Part shown: positions 9,651 to 19,202 of the stretch, piece after piece
How the letters are laid out: each line of letters opens with the position of its first letter
Position numbering within the stretch: position 1 is the stretch's first letter
Assembly: GCA_963813485.1 (NCBI GenBank)
Contig: CAWEZE010000006.1
Coordinates: 8,537 to 72,536 of the forward strand
Origin: DASQUK01 sp963813485
GTDB lineage: Bacteria; Actinomycetota; Acidimicrobiia; Acidimicrobiales; VFJN01
Direction of reading: 5' to 3'
Length of the DNA stretch: 64,000 nucleotides
The notes under the pieces: generated by a model
What the model saw: only the letters and a program-made list of their open reading frames with translations
Databases searched by the model: none
Told to the model about the DNA's origin: nothing
Translations under genes and position numbers: made by a program

Positions 9651-10341
9651 CCTCGTCGTGGCTGCGGCCCAGCCGTCCGGCGTGGTGGCGCGCTGCCATG
9701 CGCTCGAGGTGGAGTACCGAATGGCATCGGGCGCCGTGCCGGCTCTGCGCAACGTCGACGCTTCGTTCGACCGGGCGCAGCTCTCGGTCATCACCGGGCC
9801 GTCCGGATCGGGCAAGTCTTCGCTACTGAGCGTCCTCGCCGGGCTCCAGCGGCCTCGCGCCGGCTATGTCGAGATCGACGGAACCGACGTCACCCGGTTG
9901 CCGAGCCGGCAGCGACGCTGGTTGCGCCGGCGCAGGCTCGGCATCGTCCTCCAGGATCCAGCCGACAACCTCGTCGCCTACCTCCACGCCGATGAGCAGG
10001 TCGAGCTGGCGGCTCGCCTGCGAGGCGCTGACGTGGCTCAGGCTTCGGTCCTGCTCGATGCCGTCGACCTCGCCGGCCGCCATCAGTGCCTCCCGGCGGA
10101 GCTGTCGGGTGGGGAGCAGCAGCGCGTGGCCTTCGCCGCTGCGGCGATCGGCCCGCCCACCCTGCTGCTCGCCGACGAGCCGACGGCCGAGCTCGATGTC
10201 GCCGCGGCTGCGTCGGTGGTCAGAGTCATGCGCGAGCTGGTCGACCGGGGGGTCACCCTGGTCGTCGCCTCCCACGACGCCGCGGTGGTGGCCGCCGCCG
10301 ATCACGTGCTGCGGCTGCGAGATGGTCGGGTGGCGTCGTGA
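9637..10341 (+). CDS. ABC transporter ATP-binding protein (LolD/MacB-like)
   Basis: A 234-residue ATPase from GTG 9637, which overlaps the permease stop by 14 bases. Walker A is GPSGSGKSS, the signature is LSGGEQQRVA and Walker B is LLLADEPTAELD, with the switch His in VVASHDAAVV. All residues needed for ATP hydrolysis are present. It energises the adjacent FtsX-type permease, probably for release of a lipid, lipoprotein or peptide; the substrate is unknown. Confidence 0.9.
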   Translation: MPGPDLVVAAAQPSGVVARCHALEVEYRMASGAVPALRNVDASFDRAQLSVITGPSGSGKSSLLSVLAGLQRPRAGYVEIDGTDVTRLPSRQRRWLRRRRLGIVLQDPADNLVAYLHADEQVELAARLRGADVAQASVLLDAVDLAGRHQCLPAELSGGEQQRVAFAAAAIGPPTLLLADEPTAELDVAAAASVVRVMRELVDRGVTLVVASHDAAVVAAADHVLRLRDGRVAS

Positions 10342-11030
10342 CCGTCTTCGACATCGGGCCGGTCCCCACGTCCGCTGCCGGAACCGTGCTCGCGTTGACG
10401 GGAGTTGCGAAGTCGTTCGTGACGCCGGCCGGGTCGCAGCCCGTGCTGGACGGCGTCGATCTCGCCGTCGGGCCAGGCGAGGTCCTCGCCATCGCCGGCC
10501 GCTCGGGATCGGGCAAGACCACGCTGCTCATGATCAGTGCCGGCTGGGAGCAACCCGACTCCGGGTCGGTCGTGTTCCACCGCGGCCCGACCGATCCGGC
10601 GCAACGCAGCTGGAGCGAGCTGGCGATCCTACCCCAGTCGCTTGGCCTGCTCGACGAACTGACCGTCGCCGAGAACGTCACGCTGCCGTTGCGCCTCGAC
10701 CCGGAAGCGTCTGGCAACGACGCCTCCGAGCTGATGGCCCGTCTCGGCATCGAGCACCTGAGCGATCGCTTCCCGGGCGAGGTCTCGCTGGGCGAGCAGC
10801 AACGGGCTGCGCTCGCCCGAGCGGCAGTCGTCCAGCCCCAGGTACTGCTGGCCGACGAGCCGGTCTCGCACCAGAACCACGAGTGGGCCGAGGGCATGAT
10901 GATCACCTTCGGGCTGCTCGCCAACCAGGGAACAGCGTGCGTGCTGGCCACCCACAACGAAATCGCCTTCGAGTGCGCCGACCGCGTTCTCGAGCTGAGC
11001 GGAGGCCGCCTGCAACCCCGGGCCGACTAG
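10338..11030 (+). CDS. Second ABC transporter ATP-binding protein
   Basis: A 230-residue ATPase starting at GTG 10338, with a GTGA overlap with the previous gene. Walker A is GRSGSGKTT, the signature is VSLGEQQRAALARA and Walker B is VLLADEP. After Walker B the usual D-loop (x-A-L-D) is replaced by VSHQNHEWAEG. The switch His is present (LATHNEIAF). Two different ATPases behind one double FtsX permease suggest a heterodimeric nucleotide-binding pair, possibly with one asymmetric site. The substrate is unknown. Confidence 0.85.
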   Translation: MTVFDIGPVPTSAAGTVLALTGVAKSFVTPAGSQPVLDGVDLAVGPGEVLAIAGRSGSGKTTLLMISAGWEQPDSGSVVFHRGPTDPAQRSWSELAILPQSLGLLDELTVAENVTLPLRLDPEASGNDASELMARLGIEHLSDRFPGEVSLGEQQRAALARAAVVQPQVLLADEPVSHQNHEWAEGMMITFGLLANQGTACVLATHNEIAFECADRVLELSGGRLQPRAD

Positions 11031-11093
11031 CCAGGTAGCATCTCTTCACTTTGGGCTGAGCGCGCAGATTTGATGGGGTGCCGAGGAGGTCGC

Positions 11094-11909
11094 ATGCGCA
11101 TCCGTTCACGTCTGGTCGCGACCGCGGTGGCCGGTGCCCTGTTCTCCGTGTCGACGGTGGCAACGGTTTCGCCCGCTCGAGCCATCCATCGCGGCCACGA
11201 CGCCCGTATCAGCTCCTACCCGTTCATGGTGTCGCTGCGCCTGGCCGCCACGCCGGACAGCCCCCGCTGCGGTGGCACGCTCATCGAGGCCGACGTCGTC
11301 CTGACGGCGGCGCACTGCGTCGCCGCTGTCCCGCAGGGCGGGATCGTGGCCGTGGTGGGCGCGGACATGCCGGACTGGCGCAGAGCCCCGCGGGTCGACA
11401 CGCTGGCTCATGCCATCCCCGAGACGTTCGACCTGAGCGTGGACAACCGTGATGACATTGCGGTCCTGCGTCTCGCCACCCCGCAGTCCACCCCCACTGT
11501 CGAGCTGGCCACGGCCGAACCGGGGGTCCGCGACCACGTGGCGACCGCTGGTTGGGGCTGCACCAACGCTCCGCCGGTATGCGAGGTGATGGCGACCAGC
11601 CTGCAGTCCAGCCGCCAAGCGGTGCTCGACGAGGTGGCGTCCTGTGGCACGGACGTGTTCTGGACCCGGCCGCTGTACTTCGCGCCGACGACGATTTGCA
11701 CGGAGGGCGTCAAGGCCAGGTCGACGATCAACCGTGGGGACTCGGGTGGCCCGCTGCTCGTCGGTGGCCGGTGTGGTGTTGGCTTCCGGCAGGTCGGAGT
11801 CACCTCGCTGGGCTCGGACAGCAGGACCAAGCTCTACGCCGGGTTCACCTCGATCCCGGTGGAGGCCGACTGGATCGGCGGGGCGATCAAATCATTGCGG
11901 AGCTCCTGA
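11094..11909 (+). CDS. Secreted trypsin-like (S1) serine protease
   Basis: A 271-residue precursor from ATG 11094 with a strong GAGGAGG ribosome site. A signal peptide (basic start, hydrophobic core, SPARA before residue 31) sends it out of the cell. The catalytic triad is complete: His74 in LTAAHC, Asp121 in RDDIAVLRL and Ser217 in RGDSGGP. Cysteines flank the active sites as in chymotrypsin-fold enzymes. The residue six before the serine is Thr, not Asp, so classical trypsin specificity is not indicated. It lies directly after the ABC exporter, but no shared operon is proven. Confidence 0.9.
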   Translation: MRIRSRLVATAVAGALFSVSTVATVSPARAIHRGHDARISSYPFMVSLRLAATPDSPRCGGTLIEADVVLTAAHCVAAVPQGGIVAVVGADMPDWRRAPRVDTLAHAIPETFDLSVDNRDDIAVLRLATPQSTPTVELATAEPGVRDHVATAGWGCTNAPPVCEVMATSLQSSRQAVLDEVASCGTDVFWTRPLYFAPTTICTEGVKARSTINRGDSGGPLLVGGRCGVGFRQVGVTSLGSDSRTKLYAGFTSIPVEADWIGGAIKSLRSS

Positions 11910-12076
11910 ACGAAAGCGACGGTCGCGTCGGCAGAGAAGACCATCGGGACGCTGCCGTGGTAGGCGAACTCCAGGCGGACCCACGGTGGGTGAACCGAGC
12001 ATCGCAGCGCGGTTCAGGCGCAAACCGAGCTGTCACCTCCCCCTCGGTGCCTCCCCGCGCTCGTTCCGCGCACAGG

Positions 12077-12436
12077 TCATGCGTCGAGCCAGGCGGTCAT
12101 CAGAGGGCTGCGGTCTGGCCGGTCGATGTGGATGATCCCGTCGGGTGGATGCCCGGCAGCTGTCAGGTCGTCGAACAGCCGGCGTGGCAGCCGGCCCGCG
12201 TCGGTGTACGAGCTGATGATCAGCCGGCCCACCGGGGCCACGAAGTCGCGCAGGAGCCTGGTCACGAGAACGTCGAGTCGGCCAGGAGGGACCACATCGT
12301 CGGGAGCCGTGACGTAGTGGAACCGAGTCGGAGGTGTCCACGACATCACCGATCCGGTCCGTCGCGCATCGGGGCAGTGACGGCGCTCTCCAGCCGCCTG
12401 CAATGTCTCGATCGTCACCACGTGAGCCCTCGGCAA
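12077..12436 (-). pseudogene. SAM-dependent methyltransferase, C-terminal fragment
   Basis: The frame ends in a pattern known from the C-terminus of small actinobacterial class I methyltransferases: MSWTPPTRFHYVTAPDDVVP, then RLLRDFVAPVGRLIISSY and finally RSPLMTAWLDA. The SAM-binding N-terminal half (the D-x-G-x-G-x-G motif) is not found in any frame upstream, so about 150 residues are missing and the gene is probably broken. The start at 12436 has no support. The fragment lies between the protease and the SRPBCC gene. Confidence 0.45.
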
Positions 12437-12496
12437 TGTGCGCAGGGACGTTGGGAACTCGCACGTCGTCGTCCATCGGCGGCGAGGTGCTGGCGC

Positions 12497-12955
12497 TCAG
12501 TCGTGCTCGACCAGCCTGGCGAGCTTCTCGATGGACATGCTCCAGCCAAGCTCGTTGTCCGAGGGCGACACCCCCGGGGGCAGGTTCTCGTGCATGCCGA
12601 CGAGGTCGGTGCCACCCTCCGTATCCGCGAGCCTGTAGGTGATCGTCATCTCGCCCTGCATCTCGCGGTCATCGGTCTCGAACTCGACGGCCTGGACGAC
12701 CTCGGTGTCGGGCACCAGCCGCACGAACCGGCCGTGGAACGAGTCGGTCTGAGCACTCGTCTTGCCGGCGGTCGTGGGTAGGTCGTAGGACAACGAGATG
12801 CGGAACGCGCCACCCTCGCGTGCGTCGAACGAGTGCACGCGGCTCGTCATCCCATCGGGCACCATCCATTGCTGGACGGCCGTGGGGTCGAGCAAGGTGC
12901 GGTAGACGCGGGCGCGCGGGGCGCGGATGTAGCGGGTTACGCGCGTCGTGGTCAC
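12497..12955 (-). CDS. SRPBCC/AHSA1-family protein
   Basis: A 152-residue protein from GTG 12955 (VTTTRVTRYIRAPRARVY). The N-terminal strand-helix motif with LLDPTAVQQWMVPDGM is typical of the AHSA1 branch of the START-like helix-grip fold, which binds hydrophobic ligands. It ends WSMSIEKLARLVEHD, the usual C-terminal helix. The function of such proteins is mostly unknown. A longer open frame to 13048 lacks family similarity, so the GTG is preferred. Confidence 0.75.
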   Translation of the reverse strand: MTTTRVTRYIRAPRARVYRTLLDPTAVQQWMVPDGMTSRVHSFDAREGGAFRISLSYDLPTTAGKTSAQTDSFHGRFVRLVPDTEVVQAVEFETDDREMQGEMTITYRLADTEGGTDLVGMHENLPPGVSPSDNELGWSMSIEKLARLVEHD

Positions 12956-13066
12956 AGGTCGACGATAGGGGCGGTCGCCCGGCAGCGGCGCCGTGGGAGC
13001 CGCTACTGCCAGCTCAGGGGCGGGCGACGATATCCAGGGCATCACCATGGGTCGCCCAGTCGTCGG

Positions 13067-13321
13067 CTATGTCAGCGCCGCCTCGATGCGTTCCAGGAGC
13101 GCGTCGCGCTCCTCTGCCGTCTCCACGCGGAAGCGGCTGAATTCGGACCCGAGCCGCAAGTCGGCGTGCAGCCCGGACGGGTCCTCGTGGAAGTGCAGGA
13201 ACGCCTTCGACCGCACGTAGAAGACCCCGCGCGTCTTCTCGATGAGCCCGGGGACGGCCCGCAGACGCCCTAGGAAGGGCTCCAGCTGGTCGAGCGCTTG
13301 GGCACGTGCATGGCGCACCAC
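13067..13321 (-). CDS. Small conserved protein of unknown function
   Basis: An 84-residue protein from GTG 13321. It has an amphipathic N-terminal helix (ALDQLEPFLGRLRAVPGL), then GVFYVRSKAFLHFHEDPSG and an acidic C-terminal helix (TAEERDALLERIEAAL). The pattern of aromatic strands followed by HFHEDPSG looks like a small conserved actinobacterial family that I cannot name. It overlaps no neighbour and is on the same strand as the thioesterase-like gene just upstream. Confidence 0.55.
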   Translation of the reverse strand: MVRHARAQALDQLEPFLGRLRAVPGLIEKTRGVFYVRSKAFLHFHEDPSGLHADLRLGSEFSRFRVETAEERDALLERIEAALT

Positions 13322-13352
13322 CTCACACTACGAGGCAGACCCCTGCCGGTCG

Positions 13353-14193
13353 TCACCCGACTGAAGCGGGCAGGCGCCGGTACAGGCATTGCCCGCCGCC
13401 GGATGCGTGGAGCCGGCCGCCTGTGGACCAGACCCGGGCGTTCCAGCCGAAGAGCCCGCCGGTCGAGAGCGGCGCGGCGCCGTCGCACAACAGCCAGTCC
13501 CGGCCCGAGGTGGGACGGTGGAAGGCCACGTTCAGGTCGAGGGTCGGCGCCGTGAACGGGGGCTGCTTCCACGCGTGCTGGGCGGTGCGCCGACGGCCAG
13601 CTCGGCAGGTCGACCAGGATCACGCAGCGGGCGGCGTCGACCCAGGGGTCCTCGAAGGTCGCGGTCGGCGTGAAGCGCAACCACTCCTGCCACCGGGCTG
13701 GCCGGGGGCCGGACGGCGGCCATTCGGCCTCGAACTCGATGGGCTTGGCCTCGAGGTTGTGCCAGAAGGGGAACGGGGGCTCGGCGTCGTCCGGCAGGAG
13801 CTCGCGGACGTCCGGGAGGTGATCGGGATCGGGGACGTCGGGAGGCGACGTCTCGTCGTGCTCCAGCCCTTCGACGTCACCGGCGCTCCACACCATGGCG
13901 TCCAGGATCGGGCGACCCTCCTGGGTCACCTCCACCCGTTGCGACGTCGCGGTCCGGCCGCTCTTCCGGGTCTCGACCCGCAGGTCGACGAGGCCGAAGC
14001 GGGCGACCCCGAGGTAGTGGCACGAGAACGTCGCCGGGCGAGCCTGCTCGGTCGACGCCCCGGCGGCTCGCAGTGCGCAGGCCGCCACGTAGCCGCCCAT
14101 CGGACCCCAGATCTCCCAGTCGGCGCTCAGCGTGGCCTCGTAGCACCCATCGCCGCGCGGGTGGACCGCGGTGTCGTTCGCCAGATCGCCCAT
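13353..14193 (-). pseudogene. Acyl-CoA thioesterase-like protein, frameshifted once
   Basis: A hot-dog-fold thioesterase (TesB-like) of about 279 residues from ATG 14193. The N-terminal half carries LSADWEIWGPMGGYVAACAL and SCHYLGVARFG, typical of the actinobacterial double hot-dog family. Near 13590, after VILVDLPSWPSA, the frame must shift to give QHAWKQPPFTAPTLDLNVAF and LYRRLPASVG before TGA at 13353. The span is 841 nt (3n+1), so one extra base explains the break. No active-site assignment is attempted. The frameshift sits beside a CCC run. Confidence 0.65.
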
Positions 14194-14253
14194 CCGAGCA
14201 GCGTGGCCGGGCAAGCGACGTCGCCACAAGCCACTTCCGGCTGGTCGCAAGAG

Positions 14254-15450
14254 TCAGTCGGACAGTGCCGTGTAGACGCAGGTCCAGAAGTCCTGGATCA
14301 CGGCGGGCGGGGGGAACGGCCCGGCGAACGCGTCGGTCGTCAGCAGGACGCCTGCCAGGCGCAGGTCGGGGTCGTTGGCCCAGGAGCTGCCCATGCCGCC
14401 GCCCCATCCGTAGCTGCCGATGGGACGGGTCAGGCCGGCACGCCGGACCTGGATGCCGACCCCGTAGCCCCAGCCTTGTGAGCCGTCGGGGGAGGGGCCG
14501 GCCCCGCCCCGGTCGACCCCGAGGTGGTCGGTGGTCATGGCCTCGATCGAGGCGCCGGACAGGAGGTGGGACCCGTCCGGCAGCCGGCCGCGGGAGAGCA
14601 GCATGCGGGCGAAGGCGTGGAGGTCGTCGACAGTCGACACCAGGCCACCGCCACCCGACGGGAAGGCCGGCGGCTTGGCCCACTGGCCCTGGGGCGCGTC
14701 GTAGACGACCCGCTCGCCCGTCTCCGGGTGCCTCGTGTAGCAGCTGCCGAGGCGATCGACATGGTGCGTCGCGAAGCCGGTGTCGACCATTCCCAGTGGT
14801 TCGAACACCCGCTCCTGGAGGAACACGTCGAGGGGCTGACCCGATGCCCGGGCGATCAGCACCCCGAGCACGTCCGAGCCGGTGTTGTACAGCCAGCGCT
14901 CGCCCGGCTGGTAGAGCAGGGGCAACGTGGAGAGGCGGCGCATCCACTCGTCGGGTTCGGGCGGCACCTGGGGTTCCGGCGGGCCGGCGCCCATGCCTAG
15001 CCGGTTCATCGCCTCGAGCAGTGGCTGCGGCCACGGCGCCTCGAAGTCCATGCCGAGCCCGAGCCGGAAGGTGAGCACGTCCTCCAACGTGATCGGTCGA
15101 TGGGCCGGGACGGTATCGCCGTCCACCGGCCCCCGCGGGTCGACGAGCACCCGCCGGTTGGCCAGCTCGGGTAGCAGGTCGTCCACCGGGTCCTCGAGCC
15201 GAAGCCGGCACTCCTCGACGAGGACCAGCGCACCGGCGGCGACGATCGGCTTGGTCATCGACGAGATCCGGAAGATCGAATCGCGGCGGACTGGCTCGCT
15301 CTCGCCACGGGTCAGCGTGCCGGCGACACCCACCTCGACGTCGTCGTCGCGCGAGGCGAGCCAGGCGACGCCACCGACGTTGTCGCGGTCGACGTGGTCG
15401 GCCATGACTTCCCGCAGCCGCTGGAGGCGTCCAGGATCGAATCCGCTCAT
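14254..15450 (-). CDS. Beta-lactamase-family serine hydrolase (class C / esterase EstB type)
   Basis: A 398-residue protein with the S-x-x-K motif SMTK at about residues 64-67 (FRISSMTKPI) and the Y-x-N motif in WLYNTGSDVLGV near residue 190. A glycine-rich segment (YGWGGGMGSSW) near residue 355 stands where the K/H-x-G triad is found. No signal peptide is seen, so it is probably a cytoplasmic esterase, peptidase or amidase rather than a beta-lactamase. ATG 15450 follows a short leader. It lies on the same strand as the thioesterase gene. Confidence 0.85.
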   Translation of the reverse strand: MSGFDPGRLQRLREVMADHVDRDNVGGVAWLASRDDDVEVGVAGTLTRGESEPVRRDSIFRISSMTKPIVAAGALVLVEECRLRLEDPVDDLLPELANRRVLVDPRGPVDGDTVPAHRPITLEDVLTFRLGLGMDFEAPWPQPLLEAMNRLGMGAGPPEPQVPPEPDEWMRRLSTLPLLYQPGERWLYNTGSDVLGVLIARASGQPLDVFLQERVFEPLGMVDTGFATHHVDRLGSCYTRHPETGERVVYDAPQGQWAKPPAFPSGGGGLVSTVDDLHAFARMLLSRGRLPDGSHLLSGASIEAMTTDHLGVDRGGAGPSPDGSQGWGYGVGIQVRRAGLTRPIGSYGWGGGMGSSWANDPDLRLAGVLLTTDAFAGPFPPPAVIQDFWTCVYTALSD

Positions 15451-15540
15451 GCGGACTCAGACGTCACGATCGCGCCGAACTCATCGGGCGGCCCGCGCGC
15501 TCAATTGGACGCCCATCGCGACCCCGACCCGGTCCGCGGG

Positions 15541-15834
15541 CTAGCGACGTCGCCCGTCGAGCCGGATCGTCCACGGCTCTACAGCGTCGACCACCAGGTG
15601 GGTCTCGCTCCACGGGTCGCGCGCCAGCGTGGCGCGCACGGCGTCTTCAGATTCGGCCTCGATCGCGAGCACCACGCGCTGCTCGTCGGCGAGTGGCCCG
15701 CCCAGAACGACGAAGCCACTCGCCACGAGCCCGTCCATGAAGGCCGCGTGCGCTGGCCATCCCACTTGCTCCTCCATCGGCAGCGACGGATTCCATTGGG
15801 GGCCGGTGCGGCGGAGCACCACGAAGTACGCCAC
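15541..15834 (-). CDS. YciI-like protein
   Basis: A 97-residue protein from GTG 15834. The YCII pattern is clear: an N-terminal beta strand (AYFVVLRRTG), a helix with HAAFMDGLVASG, a strand with GGPLADEQRVVLAIEAES, and the C-terminal helix with DPWSETHLVV. This alpha/beta ferredoxin-like fold contains a conserved His-Asp pair thought to be catalytic, but no general reaction is known. It stands between the serine hydrolase and the MMPL transporter. Confidence 0.8.
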   Translation of the reverse strand: MAYFVVLRRTGPQWNPSLPMEEQVGWPAHAAFMDGLVASGFVVLGGPLADEQRVVLAIEAESEDAVRATLARDPWSETHLVVDAVEPWTIRLDGRRR

Positions 15835-15884
15835 GCCGGCGTTCTAGCGCATGTCGGTGCGTTCGACCTCCGTTCGGACGCCGA

Positions 15885-18215
15885 TCACCGGACGCCCGCC
15901 GGGGTGCGCTCGGCCTCGGGCTCCTCCTCGGCCACCGGTTCGGCATGGCCCTCCACATCGATGTCGGGGAGGATCCGGTCGAGCCACCGCGGCAGCCACC
16001 AGTTGCGGTCGCCGAGCAGCTCCATCGTGGCCGGCACCAGCAACATCCGGACGATGGTGGCGTCGAGCAGGATGGCCGCCGCGAGGCCGGTGCCCATGAG
16101 CTTCACGGTGCGGTCGTTCTCGAGGATGAACGTGCCGAAGACGAACACCATGATCGCCGCCGCTGCGGTGATGACCTTGGCGGTGGCGGCCAGGCCGTCG
16201 GCGACCGAGGTACGGCTGTCGCCCGTGCGGCGCCATTCCTCGCGCACGCGGGACAGCAGGAACACCTCGTAGTCCATCGACAAGCCGAAGACGATGGCGA
16301 ACAGCATCATCGGCACCCATGGCTCGATCGGCGCCGGCTCGACGTTGGTGAGGTCGCTCAGCCAGCCCCACTGGAACAGGGCGACCACGAGCCCGTAGGC
16401 GGCGCCGATGGACAGCAGGTTCATGATGACCGCCTTCAGCGGCACCAGCAGCGAGCGGAATACCACCATCAGCAGCAGGAAGGACAGCGCCAGCACCGCG
16501 GTGAAGAAGTAGGGCAGCCGTGACGACAGGTAGTGCGAGAAGTCGACGTTCACGGCGACGTTGCCCGTGACGGCCACGTCGACGCCGGTGGCGTCCTCGG
16601 CCGGCGGGAGCGCCTCGTCGCGGAGGCGCTTGACCAGGTCGGTCGTCGCCTCATCCTGCGGACCGCTGGTCGGGACGAGCTCCCACATCGCGGCCGTGGG
16701 GTTGTCGGGGTCGTTGGGGCGCGGCTCGGAGACGAACTCCACGCCCGGGTCGGCTGCGGCCGCATCGGTGATTGCCGACAGGTCGCCCGGGTCGGTGCCC
16801 TCGGGCAGTTCGGCCGCCAGGATCAGCGGCCCGTTGAAGCCCGGCCCGAAGCCCTCGACGAGCAGGTCGTAGGCCTGCTTGGTGCTGGTGTCGTCGGCGA
16901 AGTTGGACTCGTCGGAGAACCCGAGCCGCAGGCTGAACACCGGGATCGCCAGCACGGCGAGCACCACCACACCCACCAGGGCCGAGGTCCAAGGCCGATG
17001 CTGGATGACCCGGCTCCAGCGGTAGGCGAGCGTCTGGTGGCGCGGCTTGGGTGGCCGGTGGGCCACCTCCCGCTTGAGCGGGCCGAAGAAGAAGCCGAGG
17101 ATCAGCACGATCGCCGCCAGGGGCAGGCCGACCATCAGCACTGGGAGATCGAGCCCGACGCCGGCGAGGAACACTGCGACCAGGCCGGCGGCGATCAGGC
17201 CCCGCCAGCGCGTCAGCTCGATGCGCTGGCCGGCGAATCCGATCAGCGCCGGGAGCAGCGTCAGCGACGCCGCCACGGTGACGGCCACCACTGAGGCCGC
17301 CCCGACGGCGAGGCCCTGGATGAACGTGACACCCATGAGCAACATGCCGAGCAGGGAGATCACGACTGTGATGCCCGCGAACAGGACGGAGCGGCCGGCG
17401 GTGTCGAGCGCGACCGCGACCGACTCGCGCACCGTGTGGCCGGCGTGGAGCTGCTCGCGGTAGCGGGTGACGATCAGCAGCGCGTAGTCGATCCCGACGC
17501 CGAGGCCGATCATGATCCCGAGGAACGTGGCGAAGTCGGGGATGGTCAGCACCTGGCTCAGCAGGGTGATGATCGCGGTGCCGAGGCCGATGCCGAACAG
17601 CGCGACGCCGACGGGCAGACCCATGGCGAGAACCGAGCCGAAGGCGACGATCAGGATGATGATGGCAAACGCCAGCCCGAGGGCCTCGGACTGCGGCTCC
17701 TCGAATTCGCCGAAGATGAACCCACCCATCTCGATGCGGAGGCCGTCGATCTCCGGGGCGTCGTCGAGGATCGCGTCACGGATCTCCCCCGCCCGGGCGA
17801 ACTCGATGTCGTCGGGCATCTCCACGTTGGCGTAGGCGATCCGATCCGCCTCTGGCCCTTCGGACGCGATCTGCTGGGCGCCCTCACCGCTGTAGGGGCT
17901 CTCGACGCTGGTGACGTCGTCGAGCTGTGCCGCTTCCTCGAACAGGGCGGTCATCGCGGCCTCGACCTCGGGGTCTTCGACGCCCTGGTCGGCCTGGAAG
18001 ACGATCGTCCCGACCACGCCGGTGCCCTCGCCACCGAAGTTGTCGTCGAGGATGTCGAAGCCGGTCTTCGACTCGACGTCGGGGAGGTTGAACTCGTCCC
18101 GGAAGGCGTTGCCCACCGCGCCGGATACGGCGAATCCGAAGACCAGCACGCCCAACCAGAGGCCCAGCACGAGCTTCCGGCGGTCATGGCACCAGGTGCC
18201 GAGTCTGGAGAACAC
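15885..18215 (-). CDS. MMPL/RND-family transporter
   Basis: A 776-residue membrane protein with the RND duplication. Each half has one helix, a large extracytoplasmic domain and five more helices. Family motifs are GVGIDYALLIVTRYREQ in the first half and GLSMDYEVFLLSRVREEW in the second, the Asp-Tyr pairs that relay protons in MmpL proteins. It starts at ATG 18215 (MFSRLGTWCHDRRKLVL) and ends in an acidic tail. Such proteins export lipids or drugs in the proton-motive mode. A TetR gene lies next upstream on the same strand and may control it. Confidence 0.92.
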   Translation of the reverse strand: MFSRLGTWCHDRRKLVLGLWLGVLVFGFAVSGAVGNAFRDEFNLPDVESKTGFDILDDNFGGEGTGVVGTIVFQADQGVEDPEVEAAMTALFEEAAQLDDVTSVESPYSGEGAQQIASEGPEADRIAYANVEMPDDIEFARAGEIRDAILDDAPEIDGLRIEMGGFIFGEFEEPQSEALGLAFAIIILIVAFGSVLAMGLPVGVALFGIGLGTAIITLLSQVLTIPDFATFLGIMIGLGVGIDYALLIVTRYREQLHAGHTVRESVAVALDTAGRSVLFAGITVVISLLGMLLMGVTFIQGLAVGAASVVAVTVAASLTLLPALIGFAGQRIELTRWRGLIAAGLVAVFLAGVGLDLPVLMVGLPLAAIVLILGFFFGPLKREVAHRPPKPRHQTLAYRWSRVIQHRPWTSALVGVVVLAVLAIPVFSLRLGFSDESNFADDTSTKQAYDLLVEGFGPGFNGPLILAAELPEGTDPGDLSAITDAAAADPGVEFVSEPRPNDPDNPTAAMWELVPTSGPQDEATTDLVKRLRDEALPPAEDATGVDVAVTGNVAVNVDFSHYLSSRLPYFFTAVLALSFLLLMVVFRSLLVPLKAVIMNLLSIGAAYGLVVALFQWGWLSDLTNVEPAPIEPWVPMMLFAIVFGLSMDYEVFLLSRVREEWRRTGDSRTSVADGLAATAKVITAAAAIMVFVFGTFILENDRTVKLMGTGLAAAILLDATIVRMLLVPATMELLGDRNWWLPRWLDRILPDIDVEGHAEPVAEEEPEAERTPAGVR

Positions 18216-18594
18216 GCTTGCCTCCTGGAGAGATCGATCGGTCTGGTTCTCGCACGGCTAGACGCTCTGGCCGCGTAGAACTCATCGCTGGGTGGGGGAG
18301 CCCGGGGCGACATCTTGTTCGGGCGTCGCCCGGTCCGCACGTGGTTAAAGGTCACATCCGCCATCGGGCCGCGTGACGATTGCCACATGGGAGTGACGTT
18401 TGTGCGCCGCATGGGAGCCTTACACTTCATGCCGAAAAGCTCTGCGGATCGAGGAGCGAGAAACCCCCTCCCTCGCTTCTCTCCGCAGCCGCGATGGCGC
18501 CGCTCGCACCCCCCTGCGGGCGGCGTTGTCGCGTCGGGCCCGAGGCGGTGGCGGACGCGGCCGGCCGGGGCCCCCTGAAGGGCGGTCGCCCCGG
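18216..18594. other. Regulatory/intergenic region between tetR and the MMPL gene
   Basis: A 379-base gap between two genes on the same (minus) strand. It holds two weak hairpins: GGGCGAC/GTCGCCC (18305-18311 with 18325-18331) and AGCGAG/CTCGCT (18455-18460 with 18472-18477). Neither has a T-run. The gap is long enough for a separate MMPL promoter, but no -35/-10 pair can be picked with confidence. The 6-bp-arm palindrome found upstream of tetR is not repeated here. Confidence 0.45.
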
Positions 18595-19179
18595 TCAGGC
18601 GCGCACGCCGCGCAGGCCCCGCCAGGCCAGCTCGGCGAGCTGGTGGGCGAGCGCCGCGGGGTCGGCGTCGCTATTGCTTCGCAGCCAGTAGGTGCTCGCC
18701 CCCTCGATCATGCCCACGATGCCGTGGCCGAGCACCCGCCGCTGCCCGGGAGTGAGCCCCTCGATCTCGATCAGGTCGGCAACCAGGTTGGCCAGGGCGG
18801 TCTCGACCTGGTTGACCACCTCCGAGAAGCCGGCGTCCCGCCCGAGGCCACCTCCGTAGAACAGCTGAAATGCGTCGCGGTGCTGGTCGACATACCGAAA
18901 GTAGGCGCCGAAGCCGAGCTCGACCATCTCGTGCGGGGTCTGGGCGGCCGCCACCGCCTTGGTGATCGTCTCCTGGAGTTCGGCGCCCACGTCGGTGAGC
19001 AGCTCGCTGAACAGCTCGCGCTTGGAGTTGAAGTGCTGATACAGGACGGGCTTGGTGACGCCCGCCGCCTCGGCGATGTCGTTCATCGAGGCATCGTGGA
19101 AGCCCCGTTCCGCGAATACCCGGAGCGCGACCTCGACGAGCTGGCGGCGCCGGCGGGCGGCGGATAGGCGGGTGGCCAC
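18595..19179 (-). CDS. TetR-family transcriptional regulator
   Basis: A 194-residue regulator from ATG 19179. The N-terminal HTH is typical of TetR (RRQLVEVALRVFAERGF, then AAGVTKPVLYQHFNSKRELF); the ligand-binding core is alpha-helical with no recognisable ligand class. The gene precedes the MMPL transporter on the same strand, the classical arrangement of a repressor and its efflux gene. A 16-bp palindrome 24 bases before the start codon is a likely operator. Confidence 0.9.
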   Translation of the reverse strand: MATRLSAARRRRQLVEVALRVFAERGFHDASMNDIAEAAGVTKPVLYQHFNSKRELFSELLTDVGAELQETITKAVAAAQTPHEMVELGFGAYFRYVDQHRDAFQLFYGGGLGRDAGFSEVVNQVETALANLVADLIEIEGLTPGQRRVLGHGIVGMIEGASTYWLRSNSDADPAALAHQLAELAWRGLRGVRA

Positions 19180-19202
19180 GACTACGAGGATCCTTCCTGC
19201 GG

